From an uncultured Allosphingosinicella sp. (GTDB lineage Bacteria; Pseudomonadota; Alphaproteobacteria; Sphingomonadales; Sphingomonadaceae), in assembly GCA_934539295.1 (NCBI GenBank), contig CAKTCN010000013.1, positions 1 through 64,000 on the forward strand: a stretch of DNA of 64,000 nucleotides. The letters are read 5' to 3'. Positions within the stretch are counted from its first letter, which is position 1. Each line of letters begins with the position of its first letter. The notes beneath the pieces were generated by a model that saw only the letters and a program-made list of their open reading frames with translations, made no database searches and was not told the origin of the DNA. Positions 40,199-49,199 of this stretch are shown piece by piece. The translations under genes and the position numbers were made by a program.

Positions 40199-41512
40199 AT
40201 CGCAAACTTCATGTTCGCGACCGGGATCGAGAACAGCATCCCGACGATCAACAACGGCCGCAATCGCGTGGACCAGATGGAGGTTTGCGGCCATTACAGA
40301 TATTGGCGGCAGGATTTCGACTGCGTCGAGGATATCGGGATCCAGTATCTGCGATACGGGCCGCCGATCCACCGCACCTTCCTCGGACCGGGCAAGTTCG
40401 ACTGGGAATTTGCGGACCTGACCTTTGCCGACCTGAAGCGCCGCGACATCATCCCGATCGTCGACCTGTGCCATTTCGGCGTCCCCGACTGGATCGGCGA
40501 TTTCCAGAACCCGGATTTCCCGCAGCAATTCGCGAATTACTGCGGTGCCTTTGCAGACCGGTTTCCGTGGGTGCAGCTCTACACGCCGGTCAACGAGATG
40601 TTCATCTGCGCCACCTTCTCGGCCAAGTATGGATGGTGGAACGAGCAGGGGACGACCGACCGCACCTTCGTCACGGCGCTGAAGCATATCGTGAAGGCGA
40701 ATGTGCTCGGCATGACGGAGATTTTGAAGCGACGTCCGGACGCGATCTTCATCCAGAGCGAATCGTCGGAATATTTCCACGCGGATTCGCCCGAGGCGAT
40801 CGGCCCGGCGGAGGTGATGAATTCCCGACGCTTCCTCAGCCTGGACCTCAATTATGGTCGCCGTGTCGACAGCGAGATGTACGAATATCTGCTCGATAAC
40901 GGCATGACCAAGGAGGAATATCACTTCTTCCTCGGCAACCGGCTGAAGCAGCATTGTATCCTGGGTAACGATTATTACTGGACCAACGAGCATCGGGTCC
41001 ATGCCGATGGGCGCACATGGGCGTCAGGCGAGGTGTTCGGTTATTCGGAAATCACGCGCCAATATTATGAACGCTATCGCTTGCCGGTGATGCATACGGA
41101 AACCAACCTCAAGGAAGGCCCGAATGGCGACGAGGCGGTGCAGTGGTTGTGGAAGGAATGGGCCAATGTGCTCAGGATCCGCAACGTCGGCATCCCGACG
41201 GTTGGCTTCACCTGGTATTCGCTGACCGACCAGGTCGATTGGGACACGGCGCTGCGTGAGCAGAATGGCAACGTCAATCCGCTCGGCCTGTTCGACCTCG
41301 ACCGCAACATCCGTGCGGTGGGCAAGGCGTATAAGGAACTGATCGCATCATGGCGCGACGTGCTGCCGGCATCGTCCATGTGCCTGGTCGTGCCGATCGT
41401 GCCGCCGAGCCAGGCGGGCACGGCGCATGCGCAGCGGCAGGAGGAAGCGGCCGCTTCCCATGCGGCCAACGACATCAACGGGCAGGCGTCTTCGCCGGAG
41501 CTCGGGCCGTAG
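40199..41512 (+). CDS. Family 1 glycoside hydrolase-like protein, possible ATC start
   Basis: The product (about 433-437 residues) has the GH1 (beta/alpha)8 layout. The acid/base motif is VQLYTPVNEM near residue 127 and the nucleophile region is VMHTETNLKEG near 295. The aglycone-side GFTWYSLTDQVDWDTAL follows near 340. GH1 enzymes hydrolyse beta-glucosides or galactosides; the divergent galactose operon hints at a galactoside. The start is uncertain. AGGAGG (40188-40193) is spaced 5 bases from ATC at 40199, giving ATC-GCA-AAC-TTC-ATG. The first ATG (40211) is 17 bases from that site, and no ATG, GTG or TTG lies in frame between. No signal peptide is seen. Confidence 0.8.
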   Translation: MANFMFATGIENSIPTINNGRNRVDQMEVCGHYRYWRQDFDCVEDIGIQYLRYGPPIHRTFLGPGKFDWEFADLTFADLKRRDIIPIVDLCHFGVPDWIGDFQNPDFPQQFANYCGAFADRFPWVQLYTPVNEMFICATFSAKYGWWNEQGTTDRTFVTALKHIVKANVLGMTEILKRRPDAIFIQSESSEYFHADSPEAIGPAEVMNSRRFLSLDLNYGRRVDSEMYEYLLDNGMTKEEYHFFLGNRLKQHCILGNDYYWTNEHRVHADGRTWASGEVFGYSEITRQYYERYRLPVMHTETNLKEGPNGDEAVQWLWKEWANVLRIRNVGIPTVGFTWYSLTDQVDWDTALREQNGNVNPLGLFDLDRNIRAVGKAYKELIASWRDVLPASSMCLVVPIVPPSQAGTAHAQRQEEAAASHAANDINGQASSPELGP

Positions 41513-41546
41513 CGCGGGTGGGATGATTGAGCGAGAAAAGCGGGCG

Positions 41547-41676
<130 letters not shown>

Positions 41677-41810
41677 ACCCGAGAGTCCCCGCGCGGCACA
41701 GCCGAACGGGAAGGCGGCCAATTAGGCCGGTATCGCCCGAATGGCAAGCGGCGCTTGACCTGTCACCCGTCCGAATTAGGTTTCGGTTGAAAACAAAGGG
41801 AGAGCGGCAC

Positions 41811-42287
41811 GTGGCGGATCAGCCAGTCTTCGGGATCGCCACGGCGGAAGATTTCGCGCGGCTGGGCGGGCTCGACCTGCTGCGCGGCATGATGGAAGGC
41901 ACGATACCCGCGCCGCCGATCGCCGGACCGCTGCGCTTCCGCCTGGTCGAGGCGGAGGAGGGGCGGGCGGTGTTCGAGTGCGATCCAGACGGCAGCCTTC
42001 TCAATCCCTTGGGCATCGTTCATGGCGGTGTCGCCCTGACGCTGATCGACAGCGCGGCGGGTTGTGCGGTGCATACCACGCTGGGGCCAGGCACCGGCTA
42101 TACGAGCGTGGAGACCAAGGTGAACTTCACGCGCCCGGTGAAACCCGATGGCGGCACGCTGCGCTGCGAGGGCAAGGTCGTGACGCGCGGGCGCCAGATT
42201 GCGACCGCCGAGGCCGTGCTGATGGACGACAAGGGGCGGATCGTGTCGCACGGCACCTCGACCCTGATGATCTTTGCCGCCCGCTAA
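41811..42287 (+). CDS. PaaI-type hotdog-fold thioesterase
   Basis: The 158-residue protein belongs to the PaaI/YdiI hotdog thioesterases that hydrolyse acyl- or aryl-CoA. The family motif with the catalytic residues is visible as [20 protein letters not shown]. The substrate-tunnel strand is [14 protein letters not shown] and the C-terminal part [21 protein letters not shown] chose GTG 41811 because AGGGAGA lies 8 bases upstream and the conserved region starts soon after; the frame from 41646 runs back through tRNA-Pro. Its stop overlaps the convergent cysNC end by 4 bases. Substrate unknown. Confidence 0.85.
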   Translation: MADQPVFGIATAEDFARLGGLDLLRGMMEGTIPAPPIAGPLRFRLVEAEEGRAVFECDPDGSLLNPLGIVHGGVALTLIDSAAGCAVHTTLGPGTGYTSVETKVNFTRPVKPDGGTLRCEGKVVTRGRQIATAEAVLMDDKGRIVSHGTSTLMIFAAR

Positions 42288-44152
42288 GGCGTGTTGCCGA
42301 TCAGCCGCTCGACGATGAAGGCGGCGGCATCCTCGGCCGACATGGCGGTGGTGTCGATCTCGATCTCGGGCGCGAGCGGCGGCTCGTAGGGGCTGTCCAG
42401 TCCCGTGAAGTTCTTGAGCTCGCCGGCGCGGGCCTTGCGATACAGACCCTTCACGTCGCGCTGTTCGGCGACATGGAGCGGCGTGTTGACGAAGATCTCG
42501 ACGAACTCGCCCTCCGGTACCATGGCGCGGGCAACGGCACGGTCCGCGCGGAAGGGAGAGATGAAGGCGGCGAGCACGATCAGGCCGGCATCGGCCATCA
42601 GGCGCGCAACCTCCGCCACGCGTCGATTATTCTCGATCCGGTCGGCGTCGGTGAAGCCCAGGTCGCGGTTGAGGCCGTGGCGCACGTTGTCGCCGTCGAG
42701 GAGGAAGCTGTGCCGGCCGAGCGCGTGCAGCTTCTTTTCGACCAGATTGGCGATGGTCGACTTGCCGGAGCCGGACAGGCCGGTGAACCACAGGATCCGC
42801 GGCTTCTGCCCCTTCAGTGCGGCATGTGCATCGCGGGTGATTTCCAGCGCCTGCCAGTGGACATTCTGGCTGCGGCGCAGGGCGAAGTTGATGAGGCCCG
42901 CGGCGACCGTCGCATGGGTGATCCTGTCGATCAGGATGAAGCCGCCGAGCGCGCGGCTCGCCTGATAGGGTTCGAACGCGATGTGCCGGTCGACATAGAG
43001 TTCGGCCACGCCGATATCGTTGGCGGCAAGAGTCTTCATGGACAATTGGGCGAGACTGTCCATGTCGATCACGTAGCGCGGCGGCTGGACCACCGCGCCG
43101 ACCGTGGAGGTGCCGATCTTCATCCAATAGGATCGACCGGGCAGCAGCGGCGCCTCATCCATCCAGACCAGCGTGACCTGGAACTGGTCGGCCACGGGCG
43201 GTGGATCGTCGGCAATGGCGATCACGTCGCCGCGCGAGCAATCCGCCTCGTCCGTGAAGGTGAGCGTGACGGACTGGCCGGCGGTCGCCTCGTCGAGGTC
43301 GCCATCCATGGTGACGATGCGCGCGACCTGCGTGGTCCTTCCCGAAGGGAGGATACGGATCGGGTCGCCCGGGCACACCGTGCCGGATGCGATCGTGCCT
43401 GCAAAGCCGCGAAAGTCGGGCGTGGCACGGTTCACCCACTGCACCGCCATGCGGAACGGCGCGTGGCTGCGCGCCTCGCCCACCTCGACTGTCTCGAGAT
43501 GCTCGATCAGCGAGGCGCCGTCATACCACGGCATGGTGTCGCTGCGGCTGCTGACATTGTCGCCGGTGAGGCCGGACAACGGAATGGCGGTGAAGTCCGC
43601 GATGCCGACCTCGGCGGCAAAGGCGCGGTAGTCGGCGACGATCTCGTCGAAGCGCTCCCGCGAGTAGCCGACCAGGTCCATCTTGTTCACGGTCAGCACG
43701 ATGCGGCTAATGCCGAGCAGGTGGACGAGGTAGGAGTGCCGCCGCGTCTGCGTCAGCACGCCCTTGCGCGCGTCGATCAGGATGACGGCGAGGTCGGCGG
43801 TGGACGCGCCCGTAACCATGTTGCGCGTATATTGCTCGTGCCCGGGCGTGTCGGCGACGATGAACTTGCGCTTGTCCGTCGCGAAGAAGCGGTAGGCGAC
43901 GTCGATGGTGATGCCCTGTTCGCGCTCGGCGCCGAGGCCGTCGACCAGAAGCGCGAAGTCCAAAGCCTCGCCCTGCGTACCCATCTTGCGGCTGTCACTG
44001 GCAAGGGCGGCAAGCTGGTCCTCGAACAGCATCTTTGAGTCATAGAGCAGCCGCCCGATCAGCGTCGACTTGCCGTCATCCACTGACCCGCAGGTGATGA
44101 AGCGCAGCAGCGAGCCCGATTGCGGGCTTTCCTGCCCGTCCACACCCGACAA
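42284..44152 (-). CDS. cysNC: Fused sulfate adenylyltransferase large subunit / APS kinase
   Basis: The 622-residue protein makes activated sulfate. The N-terminal CysN GTPase (about 1-430) has [29 protein letters not shown] and NKMDLVGY. The C-terminal CysC kinase (about 450-622) has [19 protein letters not shown] and the phosphoryl-accepting Ser region [13 protein letters not shown]. Likely start is TTG 44152 (AAAGGG about 9 bases away) or GTG 44143; no in-frame ATG is available. CysD, the catalytic subunit that CysN activates, normally precedes it on the same strand but is absent here. PAPS made by it may serve cysteine synthesis or sulfation of surface glycans. Confidence 0.93.
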   Translation of the reverse strand: MSGVDGQESPQSGSLLRFITCGSVDDGKSTLIGRLLYDSKMLFEDQLAALASDSRKMGTQGEALDFALLVDGLGAEREQGITIDVAYRFFATDKRKFIVADTPGHEQYTRNMVTGASTADLAVILIDARKGVLTQTRRHSYLVHLLGISRIVLTVNKMDLVGYSRERFDEIVADYRAFAAEVGIADFTAIPLSGLTGDNVSSRSDTMPWYDGASLIEHLETVEVGEARSHAPFRMAVQWVNRATPDFRGFAGTIASGTVCPGDPIRILPSGRTTQVARIVTMDGDLDEATAGQSVTLTFTDEADCSRGDVIAIADDPPPVADQFQVTLVWMDEAPLLPGRSYWMKIGTSTVGAVVQPPRYVIDMDSLAQLSMKTLAANDIGVAELYVDRHIAFEPYQASRALGGFILIDRITHATVAAGLINFALRRSQNVHWQALEITRDAHAALKGQKPRILWFTGLSGSGKSTIANLVEKKLHALGRHSFLLDGDNVRHGLNRDLGFTDADRIENNRRVAEVARLMADAGLIVLAAFISPFRADRAVARAMVPEGEFVEIFVNTPLHVAEQRDVKGLYRKARAGELKNFTGLDSPYEPPLAPEIEIDTTAMSAEDAAAFIVERLIGNTP

Positions 44153-44330
44153 TGACGATCACCCTTTGTTGCAAATTCGCGCCTTTGGTGAGCCGTTCTG
44201 CCGGCCGGCGCAAGCGCCCGTGCACACGCCGCGTGTATAAGCTAATCGGCCAAGCTAGTGACTTGTCGCGTGAAGGCTGCCGCGATTCGGTCAAATGCTT
44301 CATGTTCTTCATGAGTTACGAGGGGGCGGG

Positions 44331-47300
44331 GTGAAGGGCGGTTTCCAGGTAGAGCATGTCGGCACGGGCGGAGTGATGCTGCGCTGGGAAGACGGCCGGT
44401 CCATTCCGGCCGACCTCGATATCTTCAGCGACGATGTCCATGTCGCCCGTCAGCCGCTGGTCCGTTTCCAACCCGACAATGTCCAGGTCACGAACCTCGC
44501 CGACGCGGATGCGTTTCCGGCTTCCGTCGGAAAGATCCGGCTGCTGGAGGGTCGTTCGGCACGGCTCGCCTGGGGCACCCGCATCAGCGACGATTGGGCG
44601 GTCGAAGGCGAGGACACGCCCTTCTGCTATCGCGAGCATGCCGGCGATCACGAGGTATGCCGGTTCGACCTGACCGATGCGCTTGGCATCGACGGCCTGG
44701 CGCTGCCCGGTGAAACCTATCGCCTTTCGCTCGACATTGCGCAGCATCGCTGCGGCGTCGGGCTCGCCATCGAATGGCTGGATGGGGACAATCAGCCGAT
44801 CGACAGGGAAGAAGCATGGCGCGAGACCGGGCCGCTCGGCGGGCGCAACCCGGCAGGCTACGAACGATTGTCGGTTTCCTCCACTTGCCCGCGCGGTGCG
44901 GCACGGATCCGGCCGGTGCTGCTGCTCGGGCCGCCGACGGCGCCGCCCGACGCTTATATGTTTGTGCGACGGCCGCAGCTGATCCGCGGCGCGGGCGAGG
45001 ATCGTTCGGCGTTCGAGATCGCCGGCGTGGCACCGGGGGCCGACCTGTCGCGCCTCGCCATGCTGCCAATCGGCGACGTGCTGGGCCAGCATGCCGGGCC
45101 GTTCAGCATCGGCGACGGCGCTGGCCGGATCGACCTGCCACCGTTGGACGCGCTGGTCCCGACCATGGGCGATCGGGCGGTGGCGACGGCCAATGGCGGC
45201 TATCTCGATATCAACGTGCCCGGCAACGGCAGCCACGACGACCCTGCCGTCTATGTGGTCATAGACGGGCAGTTGCACGACTTCCTGCCGCTCGAATGGC
45301 ATGACGGCGGGCATGGCGCCTCGCTGCGGCTGCCGCAGCGCTTGCTCGACGGCGATCATCATTGGGTGGAAGTGCGCGGGGCAGGCGCGGGCGAGACGCT
45401 GCATGCCGGGCGTCATCACTTCGCTTCCTTCATGACGCCGGTGCCCGTGCTGCAGCAATTTACGTCGCGCATCGAGCGGCCGGGCGTGCTGCCGCTGTCC
45501 CGCTACCGTTATGAAGCGCTGGATGCCGCGATCGAGCGGCTTGGCCGGAGTGGACAGGTGGACGGGGCCGTGCTGGCCGAGATCAATGCCTGCCATCGCT
45601 ACTTGCTGGGCGGGCCGCAGGAGAACCAGGTCCACTTCGCGCCCCGAAACCTGCCGCGCTGTGACGCGCCGCGTTTCTCAATCGTGGTGCCGGTGCACAA
45701 CAAATTCTACTTCACCTATTTCTGCCTGGCCGCGATCATCTACAGCTGTGCAGGGCTGCCATATGAAGTCATCGTGGTGGATGACGGCTCGAGCGACCCT
45801 ACAGGTGATATCGAGCGCATGTTCGCGAACCTGCGGGTGGTGCGGCATGCCAAGGCGCAAGGGTTTGTCGGCGCCTGCAATGCCGGTGCGGCGGCCGCGC
45901 GGGGCGAATATATCGTATTCCTCAACAACGACACGGAAGTGACCGGCCGCTGGCTGGAGGAATTGGCGCTGCCGTTCGAAGGCTTTGCCGACGTGGGGCT
46001 GACCGGCGCGATGCTGCTCTATCCCGACGGGCGCCTGCAGGAGGCGGGGTGCATCATCTGGAACAACGGCAAGCCGTGGAATTACGGCCGGGACGGCAAC
46101 CCGGCCGATCCGATCTACAGCTACACGCGCCAGGCCGATTACATTTCGGGCGCCGCATTGATGGTGTCGCGGGACGCCTGGGACGCGGTCGGCGGCTTTT
46201 CCCGCGAGTTCGCGCCCGCTTATTATGAAGACACCGATTTGGCCTTCAAGCTGCGCGACGCGGGCTATCGCACCATTTTCGCGGCCAAGGCGCCGGTGAT
46301 CCATTATGAAGGCGTGTCCGCCGGTACCGTCACCACAAGCGAGGGCATGAAGCGCTTCCAGGAAGTGAACCGGCCGACGTTCGAGGGCAAGTGGCACGAC
46401 AGCTTCGCAGGCCATGCAGCCGAAGGCACGTCGCCCGAACTGGAGAAGGATCGCGGGCAGATCGGCCGGGCGCTCGTACTCGATTACCAGCCGCCGCGCT
46501 TCGACAAGGATGCGGGCAGCTACGCTATCAGCCAGGAGATCCGGATCCTGCAGGGGCTCGGCTACAAGGTGACCATGGCACCGGCCAATTGCGCGCATCT
46601 CGGCCTTTATACCGAGGCGCTGGAGCGGGCGGGGGTGGAGCATCTGCACGCACCCTTCTTCTCCAGCCTGCACGAGGTACTGGAACGCCGGGGCGAGGAG
46701 TTCGACCTGGTCTACATCCACCGCTACACGACGGCGGAAGGGATCATCGAGGCGGTGCGCCATTATGCGCCGGATGCGAAGATCCTGGTCAATTGCGCCG
46801 ACCTCCACTTCCTGCGCGAGATCCGGGCAGCCCGCGTCAGCGGATCGCAGGAGGCGTTCGATGCCGCGCTGAAGCGGCGGCAGATCGAGCTGGAGGTGCT
46901 GAGCCAGGCCGATTGCGTGCTGACCTATAGCGAGTCCGAAAAGGCGGTGCTTGAAAGCTACCTCGACCTCGGCGCCAGGGTGCAGGTGCTTCCCTGGGTG
47001 GTCGAGCCTGCGCCCGCGCCGCCGGTCCAGGCGCGCGACGGCATCTGTTTCCTCGGCAGCTTCGATCATCCGCCCAACCGCGATGCGGTGGAATTCTTCC
47101 TCGCCGAATGCTGGCCGCATATTGCCGACGCCAATCCAGGCCTGGAATTCACCATTGCCGGCAGCGGGTTCGAGCGGTTCGTGCCGCGCGCTGACGCTTC
47201 CAGGGTGAAGGTATTGGGGTGGGTCGAGGATGCACAGGCTTTCCTCGCCACCCAGCGGCTGATGGTCGCGCCGCTGCGTTCGGGTGCAGGGGTGAAGGGC

Positions 47301-47687
47301 AAGGTGTTCGACGCGCTCGCCTGCGGCACGCCTGCCGTGCTGAGCCCGGTCGCGGCGGAAGGCATCGCCGTTGGCCCCTCGGTTGCGCCCGTCGCGCGCA
47401 CGGCGGAGGAATGGTCACGCCACGTCACGCACCTGCTCGCCGACGAAGGCGCCTGGGTTGCGGCTGCGGAGGCTGGACTTGCCTTCATGCGGCACAATTA
47501 TTCGTTCGCGAGCGGGCGGGAGCGGTTCGAGCGCATATTCGAGGCGGTGGACCTTCCGTTCGCACCGGCCGGTCAGGGCGGTGCGCTGGTTCCGCGCCAT
47601 GCCATTCGCGACCTCGGCAAGCTGCGGATGAAGGCGATGGCGCCGGTGGACGTGGACGCGCCGGACGAGCGCGCAGCGGCCGCATGA
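44331..47687 (+). CDS. Large two-domain glycosyltransferase (GT2 plus GT4)
   Basis: The 1,118-residue protein has three parts. Residues 1-440 are a beta-rich N-terminal region of no family I recognise (LDIFSDDVHVARQPLVRFQP). About 447-680 is a GT2 domain with FSIVVPVHNKFYFTYF, the nucleotide-binding VVDDGSSDPTGD, and FLNNDTEVTGRWLEELA. About 720-1070 is a GT-B/GT4 domain with CFLGSFDHPPNRDAVEFFLA, VKVLGWVEDAQAFLATQRL and PLRSGAGVKGKVFDALACG. Such fusions build rhamnan or other surface glycans. The GTG 44331 start follows GAGGGGGCG. The next gene overlaps by 4 bases. Products and acceptors are not evident. Confidence 0.88.
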   Translation: MKGGFQVEHVGTGGVMLRWEDGRSIPADLDIFSDDVHVARQPLVRFQPDNVQVTNLADADAFPASVGKIRLLEGRSARLAWGTRISDDWAVEGEDTPFCYREHAGDHEVCRFDLTDALGIDGLALPGETYRLSLDIAQHRCGVGLAIEWLDGDNQPIDREEAWRETGPLGGRNPAGYERLSVSSTCPRGAARIRPVLLLGPPTAPPDAYMFVRRPQLIRGAGEDRSAFEIAGVAPGADLSRLAMLPIGDVLGQHAGPFSIGDGAGRIDLPPLDALVPTMGDRAVATANGGYLDINVPGNGSHDDPAVYVVIDGQLHDFLPLEWHDGGHGASLRLPQRLLDGDHHWVEVRGAGAGETLHAGRHHFASFMTPVPVLQQFTSRIERPGVLPLSRYRYEALDAAIERLGRSGQVDGAVLAEINACHRYLLGGPQENQVHFAPRNLPRCDAPRFSIVVPVHNKFYFTYFCLAAIIYSCAGLPYEVIVVDDGSSDPTGDIERMFANLRVVRHAKAQGFVGACNAGAAAARGEYIVFLNNDTEVTGRWLEELALPFEGFADVGLTGAMLLYPDGRLQEAGCIIWNNGKPWNYGRDGNPADPIYSYTRQADYISGAALMVSRDAWDAVGGFSREFAPAYYEDTDLAFKLRDAGYRTIFAAKAPVIHYEGVSAGTVTTSEGMKRFQEVNRPTFEGKWHDSFAGHAAEGTSPELEKDRGQIGRALVLDYQPPRFDKDAGSYAISQEIRILQGLGYKVTMAPANCAHLGLYTEALERAGVEHLHAPFFSSLHEVLERRGEEFDLVYIHRYTTAEGIIEAVRHYAPDAKILVNCADLHFLREIRAARVSGSQEAFDAALKRRQIELEVLSQADCVLTYSESEKAVLESYLDLGARVQVLPWVVEPAPAPPVQARDGICFLGSFDHPPNRDAVEFFLAECWPHIADANPGLEFTIAGSGFERFVPRADASRVKVLGWVEDAQAFLATQRLMVAPLRSGAGVKGKVFDALACGTPAVLSPVAAEGIAVGPSVAPVARTAEEWSRHVTHLLADEGAWVAAAEAGLAFMRHNYSFASGRERFERIFEAVDLPFAPAGQGGALVPRHAIRDLGKLRMKAMAPVDVDAPDERAAAA

Positions 47688-48478
47688 ACGCCGTGCGTCC
47701 GACTGGCTATGTCGAGCGGCTGAGCCGCCGCGTGATCGGCGGCTGGGCGTTCGATGCGGCCAATCCGTCCAGGCCTGCCATCGTGCATCTGGTGCTCGAC
47801 GGGCGCGTGATATCGATGGCGCCCGCCAATATCGGCCGGAAGGATCTGGCGACGCTTGGCATCGGGCGCAACAACATGGCGTTCGAACTGCCTGTCCCCG
47901 CCGGCACGCCGATCGACCTGAAGCGCCTGCAGATATCGGTGGCAGGCGGACCGCATCCCCTGCCCGTGGCAGCAGACGGGGGCGTGTATGAAGGCGTCCT
48001 GGAACAGGTGGAGGATTTCACGGCCAGCGGCTGGGCTTGGCGCGTGGCGAGCAGCGAGCGCGTGCGATTGGTGCTGCGGCACGGAAGCGACGAGATCGCC
48101 GAGTTCGTGGCGGACGAGTATCGCGAGGACCTGAAGCAGGCCGACCTTGGCGACGGGCGTCACGGTTATCGCTTCGACTTCAGGCGCTACAGCCGCGGGC
48201 ACATCAACCCGCGCAACGTGTCGGTGGCGGTGCAGGGCACGGGCGAGCGCTTGCTGGACCTTCGCGCCACGCTGCCGCGCGAGGCCCGGACGTCTCAGGC
48301 GGAGCTTAGGCCGACCAAGCCGCGACCCGTGCTCGGGGTCCACCGCCGCCGCCGTGCGGCGGAGGCTGTTGCGGAGGCCGAGCAGGCTGCCGCGGCAGTT
48401 GAAGGCCCTGCACTCTCGTCCGAGACGGTGCGGGCGATCAGCGAGGCGATGAATCTCAGCGAAAAGGGCTGGGGCTGA
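47684..48478 (+). CDS. Tandem-domain protein coupled to the large glycosyltransferase
   Basis: The 264-residue protein carries two copies of a domain of about 80 residues. Copy one is RVIGGWAFDAANPSRPAIV through IGRKDLATLGIGRNNMAFELP. Copy two starts at ASGWAWRVASSERVRLVL and runs to YREDLKQADLGDGRHGYRF. The shared pattern is G-W-A-x-D/R, L-V-L, then an Asp-Leu and a Gly-x-Gly-x2-x-F end, which I associate with regions next to alphaproteobacterial glycosyltransferases. The basic Ala-rich tail (RRRRAAEAVAEAEQAAAAV) may be a coiled coil. The ATG overlaps the preceding stop by 4 bases. It may help localise or regulate the glycosyltransferase. Confidence 0.55.
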   Translation: MNAVRPTGYVERLSRRVIGGWAFDAANPSRPAIVHLVLDGRVISMAPANIGRKDLATLGIGRNNMAFELPVPAGTPIDLKRLQISVAGGPHPLPVAADGGVYEGVLEQVEDFTASGWAWRVASSERVRLVLRHGSDEIAEFVADEYREDLKQADLGDGRHGYRFDFRRYSRGHINPRNVSVAVQGTGERLLDLRATLPREARTSQAELRPTKPRPVLGVHRRRRAAEAVAEAEQAAAAVEGPALSSETVRAISEAMNLSEKGWG

Positions 48479-48503
48479 CGCGGCCGCCAGCCGCTATGAA
48501 GCC

Positions 48504-49199
48504 TTAGGAGCGTTCGGCCAGCGCCAGTGCGGTCGGGTCGTCCACGTCGATCCATGCGAGACCCGTGCAATCGACCACGCTGGCGCGCCCCGCCGCCGCG
48601 AGGCGCTGGACGCCTTCACTGAGCGATGGCGCAGGAAGTGCGGCGAGGCTTTCGAACAAGGCAGGCCCGATCGCGAAGACACCCGTGTCGTAGCAGTCGA
48701 ACGGGTCGATGCCCTTGCCGATCGCGAGGATCCGTCCGCCTTCCGTGCGAACGCGGGTGACATCCTCCGGATCGACCGCCGGGTTGCCGAGCGCGCGATC
48801 GATGCCGAGGCAGATGCCGCCGCCGGTCCCTGCCTCCGCCACGCGGCGGTAGAGGGCGGGCTCGGCCAGGTGATCGCACATGGCGAGCAGCGCGTCGCCG
48901 TTTACATGACCGGCGGCGGCGAGAACCGAAACGCCGTTGGGCAGCAGGAAATCGTGCGTGCGCGCCGTCGTTATCGTCAGCTGCGAATGGGTCGATGCGC
49001 CGAGATGCGCCGCGATCCCTTCTGCCTCATAGCCGAGGACCACCACCACGCGCCGCATGCCGGCATCGGCCAGGCTCGCCAGCGCGTGGTCGATCAGTGG
49101 GCGTCCCCGCACCGGGCAGAGCGGCTTGACCGGCGCGGCGTCGCGGAGGCGGCTGCCCTGTCCGGCGGCGAGGAGGATCGCCGTGTCGATGCCGCTCAA
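48504..49199 (-). CDS. Nucleotidyltransferase, probable CTP:inositol-phosphate or related
   Basis: The 231-residue protein has the NTP-transferase signature AILLAAGQGSRLRDAAPVKPL at the N terminus, ALLAMCDHLAEPALY as the metal-Asp region, and a C-terminal DVDDPTALALAERS. It is the third gene of an operon with inositol-phosphate synthase (4-base overlap) and a CDP-alcohol phosphatidyltransferase. That set is known from archaeal and thermophile di-inositol-phosphate synthesis and from bacterial inositol-lipid clusters. CTP:inositol-1-phosphate cytidylyltransferase is therefore the best guess, by context. Another sugar or polyol phosphate is possible. Confidence 0.65.
   Translation of the reverse strand: MSGIDTAILLAAGQGSRLRDAAPVKPLCPVRGRPLIDHALASLADAGMRRVVVVLGYEAEGIAAHLGASTHSQLTITTARTHDFLLPNGVSVLAAAGHVNGDALLAMCDHLAEPALYRRVAEAGTGGGICLGIDRALGNPAVDPEDVTRVRTEGGRILAIGKGIDPFDCYDTGVFAIGPALFESLAALPAPSLSEGVQRLAAAGRASVVDCTGLAWIDVDDPTALALAERS

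Noticed and set aside
41978..44038. Long plus-strand open frame opposite cysNC (686 codons)
   Set aside because: The minus strand carries all CysN and CysC motifs. The plus-strand frame is His/Arg/Val-rich noise and overlaps the thioesterase gene in another frame.
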